Below, piece after piece: positions 51,733-59,437 of a DNA stretch of 64,000 nt. Positions within the stretch are counted from its first letter, which is position 1. Every line of letters starts with the position of its first letter. Location: assembly GCA_963716215.1 (NCBI GenBank), contig OY970298.1, positions 1,922,001 to 1,986,000 on the forward strand. The letters run 5' to 3'. A program made the position numbers and the translations under genes. This DNA is from JACVRW01 sp963716215. GTDB taxonomy: Bacteria > Actinomycetota > Thermoleophilia > Solirubrobacterales > Thermoleophilaceae. Below the pieces are notes generated by a model, which was not told where the DNA came from, did no database searches, and was given only the letters and a program-made list of their open reading frames with translations.

Positions 51733-52875
51733 ATGTCACAACCTATCGCCGCCCTGTCTCCGCCCGAGCGGCTGCTCTGCGGCCCGGGCCCCTCGAACGT
51801 CGAGCCCGCGGCCCTCGCGGCGATGGGCAAGCCGATGCTGGGTCACCTCGATCCCGCCTACCACGCGATCCTCGACGAGGTCACCGCGATGCTCGGCGAG
51901 GTCTATCGCGCCATCGATGGCGTGACGTTCCCGCTGCCCAGCACGGGCACGTCGGGGATGGAGGCCGGCATCGCCAACCTCGTGGAGCCGGGCGACACGG
52001 TGATCGTCGGGGTGTCCGGCTACTTCGGCGCACGCATCGCCGAGATCGCGAGGCGCCACGGGGCCGAGGTCGTCGAGGTGGCCGAGGAGTGGGGGACGCA
52101 CGTGCCGAACGAGCGCCTGCTCGCGGCGCTCGCGGACAACCCGGGGGCGCGCATGGTGGCGGTCGTCCACGGCGAGACCTCCACCGGCGTGCAGCACCCG
52201 CTCGCCGAGCTGGCCGAGGGGATGCGCGGCAGCGACGCGCTGCTGATGGCGGACTGCGTCACGACGCTCGGAGGCGTGCGTATCGACTTCGACGCCTGGG
52301 GGATCGACTACGCCTACTCGTGCACGCAGAAGTGCCTGGGCGCACCGCCCGGGATGTCGCCGATCGCCGTGTCGCAGCGCGCACTCGAGCGCATCGCCGC
52401 GCGCACGACGCCGATCCCGTTCTCGCTCGACCTGCAGCTGCTGAGCGCCTATTGGATCGACCGGCCCCCGGCCTACCACCACACCTCTCCGATCCTGCAC
52501 GTCTACGCCCTCCACGAGGTCCTGCGCCAGACGCTGGCCGAGGGGGTCGAGGCGCGCTGGGAGCGCCATGAGCGGGCCGGCCGGCGCTTCGCGGCACGCG
52601 CCGAGGAGTCTGGCCTGGCTGTCCTCGCCGAGCCCGGGCACCGGCTGGCACCGCTCACGGCGCTGCGAGTGCCGGAGGGCATCGACGGCAAGGACGTGCA
52701 GAAGGAGCTGCTGGTCGAGCAAGGGCTCGAGGTTGGCGGGGGGCTCGGGACCGCCACCCCGCCGATCTGGCGGGTCGGCCTGATGGGGCCGAACGCCTCC
52801 GACGAGACCGCGGACCGGGTGCTCGACATGCTCACCGCGGTGCTCGAGACCCGCCGCGTGCCGGTCGCGGGCTAG
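51733..52875 (+). CDS. Class V aminotransferase (alanine/serine-glyoxylate or ureidoglycine type)
   Basis: A 380-residue PLP enzyme. LLCGPGPSNVEPAALAAMGKPMLGHLDP is the family opening, STGTSGMEAGIANLVEPGD the phosphate region, and the PLP Lys lies in SCTQKCLGAPPGMSP (about 206). Close relatives transfer amino groups to glyoxylate from serine, alanine or ureidoglycine (PucG). ATG 51733 is used; the frame to 51697 has no support. It is divergent from the GntR gene across 43 bases and so probably shares its control. The donor amino acid is uncertain. Confidence 0.88.
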   Translation: MSQPIAALSPPERLLCGPGPSNVEPAALAAMGKPMLGHLDPAYHAILDEVTAMLGEVYRAIDGVTFPLPSTGTSGMEAGIANLVEPGDTVIVGVSGYFGARIAEIARRHGAEVVEVAEEWGTHVPNERLLAALADNPGARMVAVVHGETSTGVQHPLAELAEGMRGSDALLMADCVTTLGGVRIDFDAWGIDYAYSCTQKCLGAPPGMSPIAVSQRALERIAARTTPIPFSLDLQLLSAYWIDRPPAYHHTSPILHVYALHEVLRQTLAEGVEARWERHERAGRRFAARAEESGLAVLAEPGHRLAPLTALRVPEGIDGKDVQKELLVEQGLEVGGGLGTATPPIWRVGLMGPNASDETADRVLDMLTAVLETRRVPVAG

Positions 52876-53168
52876 CGCTGCACGCGGACGTCGGTCACCT
52901 TCCCGGTGTTCGCGTGGATCCGGACGACGGCCAGCTCTTTGAACACCTGGGTGCTCAGCGGCGCGCCGCGGGGCGGGATCGACAGGGACACGATCCAGTA
53001 GGGCTGAGCGTTCAGCCCCTGGCGCAGGAGCCGGATCTGCGTACGGGTCGGATCGAAGTCCACCTGACGCTCGGCGGTCGCGATCGCCTGTTCCTTGCTG
53101 ATCCTGATCTGGTCCTTCTGGCAGGTCTGCGCGAACAGGAACGCGGCCCCGGCGAGGGCGACGACCAC
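52872..53168 (-). CDS. Membrane-anchored PepSY-like small protein
   Basis: A 98-residue protein from GTG 53168. One N-terminal hydrophobic helix is followed by SKEQAIATAERQVDFDP and AVVRIHANTGKVTDVRV, a PepSY-like fold. These act outside the membrane, often as inhibitors or binding modules. It is the last gene of the minus-strand group that begins with the ammonium transporter; its stop shares CTAG with the aminotransferase stop. A start further upstream (CTG) cannot be excluded. Confidence 0.68.
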   Translation of the reverse strand: MVVALAGAAFLFAQTCQKDQIRISKEQAIATAERQVDFDPTRTQIRLLRQGLNAQPYWIVSLSIPPRGAPLSTQVFKELAVVRIHANTGKVTDVRVQR

Positions 53169-53214
53169 GCCGAGGCGCAGCCAACGGCTGTCTGTGGGCC
53201 GGGCGCGGGTGGCG

Positions 53215-53382
53215 TCAGGCGGAGGGACGGAACTCGTTCCCGAGGCTCGTGAACAGGACGATCACGAGCACCAGGATCGCAAGTGCGATGGCGATGACAA
53301 GCATGGCGTTCTCGAATGCCTTGGAGTGCCCCTGCAAGCCCGGGAACTCGATCTGGCCGCGTCGCTTTCCGTTTCCGTTCAT
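53215..53382 (-). CDS. 55-residue single-span membrane protein
   Basis: ATG 53382 to TGA 53215, preceded by AGGGAGAG. The sequence starts MNGNGKRRGQIEFPG, has a 21-residue hydrophobic helix (LVIAIALAILVLVIVLF) and ends SLGNEFRPSA. The basic N-terminus predicts a cytoplasmic N-terminal side. It is placed 10 bases after the 109-residue gene and before the PepSY-like gene. No family is recognised; small transporter regulators have this form. Confidence 0.65.
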   Translation of the reverse strand: MNGNGKRRGQIEFPGLQGHSKAFENAMLVIAIALAILVLVIVLFTSLGNEFRPSA

Positions 53383-53392
53383 CTAGCTCTCC

Positions 53393-53722
53393 CTAGGCCG
53401 TCATGCCGGGTTGGGGCGGCGGCTCGTCGGCTCGTTTGCCGCCGACCGCGTTACGGGCGGCGTACTCGAGCACGCGCCTGTTCTCGAAGATGATCCAGGC
53501 GACGAACACCGCCACCATGAAGCCGATCCCGATCCAGGTGAGGACCATGTAGGACCCGGCGGCGCCGGCGCCCTCATCGCCATAGGTCGAGCCCGGGCCG
53601 AAGGTCATGAACCCGGCGCAGTCCTGGTAGTTGTTGTTGACGATGAAGTCGGCGACGTCGTCGCCGTCGAAGCCCTCCTTGTGGACGACGCAGTCGGGCG
53701 CGCTGTTGATGATCGCTGGCAT
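53393..53722 (-). CDS. 109-residue single-span membrane protein next to the ammonium transporter
   Basis: The N-terminal 55 residues are acidic with two Cys (APDCVV, NYQDCAG), followed by one membrane helix (MVLTWIGIGFMVAVFVAWIIF) and a basic, Pro-rich tail. Charge distribution predicts an outside N-terminus, where the two Cys could form a disulfide. It lies nine bases after the ammonium transporter stop. Function is unknown; a transporter subunit or sensor is possible. Confidence 0.7.
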   Translation of the reverse strand: MPAIINSAPDCVVHKEGFDGDDVADFIVNNNYQDCAGFMTFGPGSTYGDEGAGAAGSYMVLTWIGIGFMVAVFVAWIIFENRRVLEYAARNAVGGKRADEPPPQPGMTA

Positions 53723-53731
53723 CTCGTCTCC

Positions 53732-55189
53732 TTAGCTCCCCACCCGTTCGCGTCCCTCGCCCATCAACTCCAGTGCCTCCTCCAGGATCAGCGGGTCGGC
53801 CTCTGTGAGCGTGCCGTCCGGCTCGACCAGCCTGGCCGGCACGATGCCCACCTCCGGCAGGTAGATGTCCGGGGTGTATTCGACGGTGTCGAGGCCCGCG
53901 ATCTCCACCTCCGGGGGCACCCGCAGCAGGTTCAGCTTCCTGAGGACCCAGGCGGAGGCCCAGCCGGTCAGGAACCCCAGCGGGACGAAGGTGGCGATAC
54001 CCATCAGCTGACCACCGATACTCGAGTCCACGTTGTTGACGCCGGTCGGGTAGCCGGCCGCGAACACCCCGACCCAGAAGACTCCGAGGAAGCCGGACAC
54101 GCCGTGCACGGCGACCGCGCCGACGACATCGTCCACGCGCCCCTTCTTCTCGATCCAGTTGCCGGCGTACACTGCGAGGACCGCCGTGAGCGCTGACAGC
54201 AGGTAGGCGAGCGTGGGGGCGTAGACGTCCGCCCCCGCGGACACGCCGATCACGCCGGCGAGCCCTCCGGAGACCGTCCAGAACGGATCGCCCTTGCTGG
54301 CGAAGTAACCCCCGGTGAACCCGCCCGCGAATCCGAACGTGATCACCATCGTGATCGACCCGAGCGTCGTTGGACTGAGATAGATCGAGGCCCAGCCCGG
54401 GAACGCGGTGGACGCGATCACGAGACACGCCCCGTAGAACGCGTAGAAGCCCGTGAAGATCAGCATCAGCCCGAGCAGGGTGATGTGCAGGTTGTTGGGC
54501 CGGAAGGTCCGGGCGAGTCCTTCCTTCGTGTACTTCCCTATTCGCGGTCCGAGGTGGAAGAGCACGCCGAGCGTGAACGCGCCCGACACGCCGTGCACCA
54601 CGCCCGAGGCGATCGAGTCATGGAACCCGAAGCGCAGCGTCAGCCAGCCGCCGGCGCTCCAGCCCCAGGCGGCATCGAGGATCCACACCACCGAGCCGAG
54701 AAATGCCGCGAGCACGAGGTAGGCGGACAGCCGCACCCGCTCGAGCAGCGCGCCGGACATGATCGACGCCGTGGTCCACGAGAACAGCAGGAAGGCGAGG
54801 AAGAAGATCAGGTTGATGTTGTTGGTCAGGTTCGGCCCGAACGTGTCGCTCCACGGGATGCCGCCCTGGCACGCGGCCGCGGTGAAGTCGGTGGAGTTGG
54901 GGCCGATCGGCAGACCGGGCTGGTTGCAGTTGTAGATCCACCAGCCGAAGTAGTAGAAGGTCGGCGTAACTGCGGCGATCGTGAGGATGTTCTTCATCGC
55001 CGTCGCCATCACGTTCTTGCGGCGCGCGATCCCGGCCTCGTAGGTCATGAAGCCGGCGTGGATCAGCCACATGAGCACGACGGTCCAGAAGTAGAACTGC
55101 TCCCCTAGGATCGCGCTGTCGAGCGTCTGCGCCTCGGCGCTCGCTGCTTCCTCGAGGTTCTGGACCTGCGCAAAGACGAAGTCGATCAT
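53732..55189 (-). CDS. amt: Ammonium transporter (Amt family)
   Basis: A 485-residue Amt/MEP/Rh channel with about 11 helices. The conserved pore His pair is seen in GVVHGVSGAFTLG and AVHGVSGFLGV, and YEAGIARRKNV and GFAGGFTGGYF match Amt signatures. A 60-residue acidic C-terminal tail is cytoplasmic. ATG 55189 follows GGAGGGG. It imports ammonium or methylammonium for the two synthetase systems that flank it. No glnK is encoded beside it, unlike most amt loci. Confidence 0.92.
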   Translation of the reverse strand: MIDFVFAQVQNLEEAASAEAQTLDSAILGEQFYFWTVVLMWLIHAGFMTYEAGIARRKNVMATAMKNILTIAAVTPTFYYFGWWIYNCNQPGLPIGPNSTDFTAAACQGGIPWSDTFGPNLTNNINLIFFLAFLLFSWTTASIMSGALLERVRLSAYLVLAAFLGSVVWILDAAWGWSAGGWLTLRFGFHDSIASGVVHGVSGAFTLGVLFHLGPRIGKYTKEGLARTFRPNNLHITLLGLMLIFTGFYAFYGACLVIASTAFPGWASIYLSPTTLGSITMVITFGFAGGFTGGYFASKGDPFWTVSGGLAGVIGVSAGADVYAPTLAYLLSALTAVLAVYAGNWIEKKGRVDDVVGAVAVHGVSGFLGVFWVGVFAAGYPTGVNNVDSSIGGQLMGIATFVPLGFLTGWASAWVLRKLNLLRVPPEVEIAGLDTVEYTPDIYLPEVGIVPARLVEPDGTLTEADPLILEEALELMGEGRERVGS

Positions 55190-55240
55190 CCACCCCTCCA
55201 CACTTGCGGGCGCTCCAAGACAGCAGCGACGCTATCCGCG

Positions 55241-55260
55241 TTGTGTGAATTGGTGCAATA
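55241..55260 (-). promoter_or_regulatory. Putative amt promoter with ACCAATT element
   Basis: On the minus strand TTGCACCAATTCACAC contains a -35-like TTGCAC and the ACCAATT core shared with three other promoters; TAGCGT lies 18 bases further on. It is 59 bases upstream of the transporter start. Confidence 0.45.
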
Positions 55261-55364
55261 GAGTTTCCTACAGGGATTCTAACCGTTGAGTGTTGAACAT
55301 GGACATAGAGTGAACGCTCGACGGCGGTCTACCATCAACTCACGGCACCCGGAGGAGGGCTCGC

Positions 55365-57140
55365 TTGACGGTTTCGCCGGCAACCGAGGGCGGTGACGCG
55401 CTCGCGCGGACGCGGCGCGAGAACGAGACGCTCTACGCGGTCATCAAGACCGTCTCGTCGTCGCTCGCCCTGGACCGCGTGCTCGGCGGAATCGTGGAGA
55501 TCGTCACCGACGCGACGCGCTGCCACGCTGCGTTCATCTACTTCCTCGAGGGCGACCGGTTGGTGCTGCGAGCCGCCTCGCCGCGCTACTCCGACCTGGT
55601 CGGGAAGATCTCGTGGGGCCTCGACGAGGGGCTAACCGGGTGGGTCGCGCGGACCAAGACACCCGAGTTCATCCGCGAGCGCGCACTCGAGGACCCGCGC
55701 ATGAAGTTCGTCCCCGAGCTCGACGAGGAGCGCTTCCAGTCGATGGTCGCGGTGCCGCTGTTGCTGCGCGACGGCAACGTGATCGGCGTGGCAGTCCTGC
55801 ACACCGAGGCTCCGCGCGAGTTCGACGACGACGTCGTCAACTTCCTCGTCCACACCGCTTCGCTCGTCGCGGGCGCGATCGAGAACGCGCAGCTGTACGA
55901 GGACGCCCGCCGGCGGGTGGACGTGCTCACCGGCCTCACCGAGCTCAGCGAGTCGCTCGCGGCGGTGACGCTGCGAGACGATCTGTACGAGGCGGTCACG
56001 CGGGGAACGCGGCGCCTACTGGGGGCCGACGCCTGCCAGATCTGGCGCCTGGATACGGAGGCCGACGAGCTGATGCTGGCCGGATCCGACCCACCGGACG
56101 CGGCCGACGCCGGGGCGCGCCCGGGTCGTGCCGCGCTCCTGCTCGACCTGATGCGCCGCGAACAGGGCGCACGGCGCGCGTCGGGCGTGGTCGCGCCGGA
56201 CGACGACGGGCTGCTCGTGGCGCCGCTGGTGGCCGGCGCCGAGCAGCTCGGCATCCTGTCCTGCGTGGTGCGCGGCCGGGCCTTCGGGGACGAGGACGCC
56301 GAGCTGCTGCTGTCGGTGGCGAATCAGACCGCCGTCGGGCTCAAGAAGGCCGAGCTGATCGAGCGGCTGACCGCGGAGAACATCGTCAAGGACATGTTCC
56401 AGGCGCTGGCCGCGGGCGACGTTCAGACCGGTGAGGCGAAGGCGGCCGACGCCCGCTGCGATCTCAACCGCCCGCACCTGTTCGTCCATGCTGAGCCCGC
56501 ACCGGGGCGGGCAGACGGGCTGCACTGGCCGGAGCTGGCGGCGCGCGTGCAGGCCCGCCTCGCGCGGACTTACCCGCGTGCCCTGTTCGACGCGCGCCAC
56601 GACGGCCTGCGGGCACTGGTGCCGCTGCCCAACGACGACCCCACCTCGGCGGAGACAGTCCGGACGGAGTGCGACGAGCTGGCCCGCGAGCACGGTCTCG
56701 AGATCGGCCTCAGCGACGTGGACCGCGGCGCCGCCAGCGCGCGGCGGCGCATGCGCGAGGCCGCCGACGCCGCCAGCATCGGCCGTTCGCTGTCGGCCGA
56801 CGGCGCGGCCGTCTCGTACGAGCAGCTGGGTGCCTACCGCTACCTCGTGCACCTGGAGCACGACGAGACGCCCCACGACCGCTACGGCCAGGCCGTCGGG
56901 GAGCTGATGCAGTACGACCGGCGCCGCAACGCCCAGCTGGTCGAGACGCTCGAGCGCTACCTCGGAGCCCGCTGCAGCGTCGCCGCCAGCGCGCGCAGCC
57001 TGTACATCCATCCGAATACAGTGCGCCAGCGGCTCGAGCGGATCGAGCGGATCACGGGGCTCGACCTGCACGAGGAGGACCTGCTCTCGCTCGAGCTGGC
57101 CCTGAAGGTCGCACGGCTGCACAACCTGCGGGGCGGCTAG
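55365..57140 (+). CDS. GAF-domain PucR/CdaR-type transcriptional activator
   Basis: A 591-residue regulator from TTG 55365, which has GGAGGAGG seven bases upstream. Two GAF-like domains (about 20-180 and 185-335) are followed by a CdaR-like linker and a C-terminal PucR helix-turn-helix (ASARSLYIHPNTVRQRLERIE). PucR proteins control purine, amino-sugar or amino-acid use. It is divergent from amt across 175 bases and may activate that operon. Its stop overlaps the convergent small membrane gene as CTAG. Confidence 0.88.
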   Translation: MTVSPATEGGDALARTRRENETLYAVIKTVSSSLALDRVLGGIVEIVTDATRCHAAFIYFLEGDRLVLRAASPRYSDLVGKISWGLDEGLTGWVARTKTPEFIRERALEDPRMKFVPELDEERFQSMVAVPLLLRDGNVIGVAVLHTEAPREFDDDVVNFLVHTASLVAGAIENAQLYEDARRRVDVLTGLTELSESLAAVTLRDDLYEAVTRGTRRLLGADACQIWRLDTEADELMLAGSDPPDAADAGARPGRAALLLDLMRREQGARRASGVVAPDDDGLLVAPLVAGAEQLGILSCVVRGRAFGDEDAELLLSVANQTAVGLKKAELIERLTAENIVKDMFQALAAGDVQTGEAKAADARCDLNRPHLFVHAEPAPGRADGLHWPELAARVQARLARTYPRALFDARHDGLRALVPLPNDDPTSAETVRTECDELAREHGLEIGLSDVDRGAASARRRMREAADAASIGRSLSADGAAVSYEQLGAYRYLVHLEHDETPHDRYGQAVGELMQYDRRRNAQLVETLERYLGARCSVAASARSLYIHPNTVRQRLERIERITGLDLHEEDLLSLELALKVARLHNLRGG

Positions 57141-57370
57141 CTGCTCGCAGTGTTGCGGCGACGGAGGGCGAGCCAGATGCGAAAGATCGCGTAGCCGAAC
57201 ACGTGTCCCAGGAACACGAACAGGACCCAGAACGCCTTCCAGAGGAACGGCGACTCCTCGTCGTGCCAGAGCTCCAGCGCCGTCAGGTAGACGAGGATCA
57301 GCAGGGCGATGGCCAGGATCGGCGGCACCTGGCCAGTGAGCACGAACACCACCATGGGCGTCGCCACCAT
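57137..57370 (-). CDS. Small two-helix membrane protein
   Basis: A 77-residue protein. Two hydrophobic helices separated by a hydrophilic WHDEESPFLWK loop resemble PLDc-N-type or DUF-type membrane fragments. The last helix reads FGYAIFRIW and ends in a basic tail. Function unknown. It begins 18 bases from the divergent 57388 gene. Confidence 0.65.
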   Translation of the reverse strand: MVATPMVVFVLTGQVPPILAIALLILVYLTALELWHDEESPFLWKAFWVLFVFLGHVFGYAIFRIWLALRRRNTASS

Positions 57371-57387
57371 ATAGACGGGCGCCCTCG

Positions 57388-58047
57388 GTGACGATCCGCG
57401 CCAAGCTGTACGCGGCGATCGTGCTCAGCATCCTGGGCCCGCTCGTCACGACGGCCGTGGCGCTGCAGGGGATGTCCGACCTCGGCGACAGCTTCGACGA
57501 GGTGCGCGAGCGCGGCCGGCACGAGTCGATCGCGCTCCAACTCAAGTTCGGCGTCACCGACGTCAACGGCTGGCAGACCGCGTACGGGTACGACGACGGC
57601 GCCTCGCGACCGGTGTTCGAGGACTCGGTGGCCACGTTTCGACGGGCCCTGCGCGTGGCGGACCGCACGCTGCGCGACCCGCGCGAGCGTCAGCTGCTGC
57701 GCGAGCTCGAGGCGGGGTTCGCCGAGTTCATGCGGCTCGACCAGGTCGCGTACGCCGCGCTGCAACGCGGCGACGAGGCGGTGGTCAAGCGGATCTTCCT
57801 CGGGCCCGAGCTCACGCAGTTCCGCGAGATCGCCGACACGGCCCAGCGGCTCGCGCTGTACGAGCAGCGGCGCGCCACGGCCACCGAGAAGGCGTTCGAC
57901 ACGACCCGCGACGATGCCCGCAAGCGCCTGATCGCGGTTGCGCTCGGGGCGGCGATCGTGATCGTGCTGCTGCTCGTGACCGCCTGGGACGTAGCGCGGA
58001 TGGCGCTAGAGGGCGAGCGCCACGTGCGCGCCCGCTCCGATGACTGA
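57388..58047 (+). CDS. MCP-like four-helix-bundle membrane sensor lacking an output domain
   Basis: A 219-residue protein from GTG 57388. An N-terminal helix (KLYAAIVLSILGPLVTTAVAL) and a C-terminal helix (LIAVALGAAIVIVLLLVTAWDV) flank about 150 extracytoplasmic residues predicted as a long helical bundle, the layout of chemoreceptor ligand domains. No HAMP or signalling domain follows; only about 20 residues are cytoplasmic. It overlaps the antiporter by eight bases, so it may report to or regulate that transporter. Confidence 0.68.
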   Translation: MTIRAKLYAAIVLSILGPLVTTAVALQGMSDLGDSFDEVRERGRHESIALQLKFGVTDVNGWQTAYGYDDGASRPVFEDSVATFRRALRVADRTLRDPRERQLLRELEAGFAEFMRLDQVAYAALQRGDEAVVKRIFLGPELTQFREIADTAQRLALYEQRRATATEKAFDTTRDDARKRLIAVALGAAIVIVLLLVTAWDVARMALEGERHVRARSDD

Positions 58048-59272
58048 CGACCTCTTCCTCACGCTGAGCCTGCTCCTCAGCGCGGCGCTGGTGGCACGCT
58101 TCATCGCGAGCATCATCCCGGTGCCGGAGATCCTGATCCTGGTGGTGGTTGGAGCGCTGCTCGGCGACTCGGCACTGGACGTGATCGACGTGCCGCTCGA
58201 CTCGCTCGGCGCGCAGCTGCTGTTCACGCTCGGCGTGTCGATGATCCTCTTCTACGGCGGGCTCAACCTGTCCCTGCCGGTGCTGCGCAAGGTGTGGATC
58301 GGGCTGGGGCTGCTGGTGGTGCCGGGCATGGTGCTCACCGCTGTGGTGGTCGGCACCGCCGCCTACCTGGTGTTCGACCTCGACTGGACCGCCGCGCTGC
58401 TGATGGGCGCGGTGCTGGCGCCGACCGATCCGGCGATCCTGATCCCGCTGTTCGTGCGCTCACGGCTGCGGGCGAAGGTGGCGCAGACGGTGGTGGCGGA
58501 GTCGGCGTTCAACGACCCGACCGGCGCGGCGCTGGCGCTGGCGCTGGCGGGAGTGCTACTGAGCGGCGACGGCTCGATCACCCATCCCGCCGAGGACTTC
58601 CTGCTCGACCTGCTGATCAGCACCGGGATCGGCGTGATCGCCGGCGTGGGACTGGCCGCGGCGATCTCCAGTCAGCGCGCGGGGATCTGGCGGGAGTCGT
58701 CCGCCCTGGCGGTGCTGACGGTGGTCACGATCAGCTTCTTCTCGCTGGACTCGGCCGGCGGCAGCGGCTATCTGGGCGCGTTCCTGGCCGGATTGATCGT
58801 GGGGAACATGGAGCACCTCGGGCTGGCCATGCACTCCGAGCACGAGACCGAGATGCGCCAGTTCGCGTTCAACCTCGCCGACCTGGTCACCTTGTTCGTG
58901 TTCGTGGTGCTCGGGGCGAACATCCCGTTCGCCGAGCTGGGCGAGAACCTGTTGCCGTCGCTGGCGGTGCTGGCGACGCTGCTGTTGGTGGCGCGTCCGT
59001 TGACGGTGCTCACGTGCGCGCTGCCGGACCGCAGGGCGAAGTGGACGAAGCAGGAGCTGACGTTCCTGTGCTGGACGCGCGAGACCGGCGTCGTCCCGGC
59101 CGCGCTGGTCGGGGTGCTGGCCGGCTTGGGGGTGCCGAACGGCGAGCTCTACGCCAGCGTGGTGGCGCTGGCGATCATCGCGACGCTGCTGCTGCAGGCG
59201 CTACCGGCGCCGTGGCTGGCCGGGCGGCTCGGGCTGCTGGACGAGCCGCTGCCGACGAGCAACAGCCCCTGA
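58040..59272 (+). CDS. CPA1-family Na+(K+)/H+ antiporter
   Basis: A 410-residue membrane protein with about 12 helices. Characteristic motifs are GDSALD near helix 2, TDPAILIPLF with the transport-associated Asp, and ESAFNDPTGAAL (about 155-166) with the ion-binding Asn-Asp pair. WTKQELTFLCWTRETGVVPAAL is the conserved late helix. Unlike many relatives it has no long cytoplasmic tail. Coupled to the receptor-like gene upstream. Confidence 0.9.
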   Translation: MTDDLFLTLSLLLSAALVARFIASIIPVPEILILVVVGALLGDSALDVIDVPLDSLGAQLLFTLGVSMILFYGGLNLSLPVLRKVWIGLGLLVVPGMVLTAVVVGTAAYLVFDLDWTAALLMGAVLAPTDPAILIPLFVRSRLRAKVAQTVVAESAFNDPTGAALALALAGVLLSGDGSITHPAEDFLLDLLISTGIGVIAGVGLAAAISSQRAGIWRESSALAVLTVVTISFFSLDSAGGSGYLGAFLAGLIVGNMEHLGLAMHSEHETEMRQFAFNLADLVTLFVFVVLGANIPFAELGENLLPSLAVLATLLLVARPLTVLTCALPDRRAKWTKQELTFLCWTRETGVVPAALVGVLAGLGVPNGELYASVVALAIIATLLLQALPAPWLAGRLGLLDEPLPTSNSP

Positions 59273-59437
59273 CGGCCCCGGGCGGGCGGCGCGGCCGGGC
59301 GCATGTCGAGTTATGCCCCGTATGCGTCGGAAACGCGCCAAACCATCGCCGGCGGATGGCGGCCCAGGCGAGCGGCCGCCGGGGCGGCCGCGGCCCGCTT
59401 ACCTGCTGCAGTTTGCGGCGACCGCGTAGAACGGCCC

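Noticed and set aside
59273..59437. Possible small gene after the antiporter
   Set aside because: Frames here are short and Arg/Ala-rich with no ribosome site; the stretch is probably just the space between two convergent genes.
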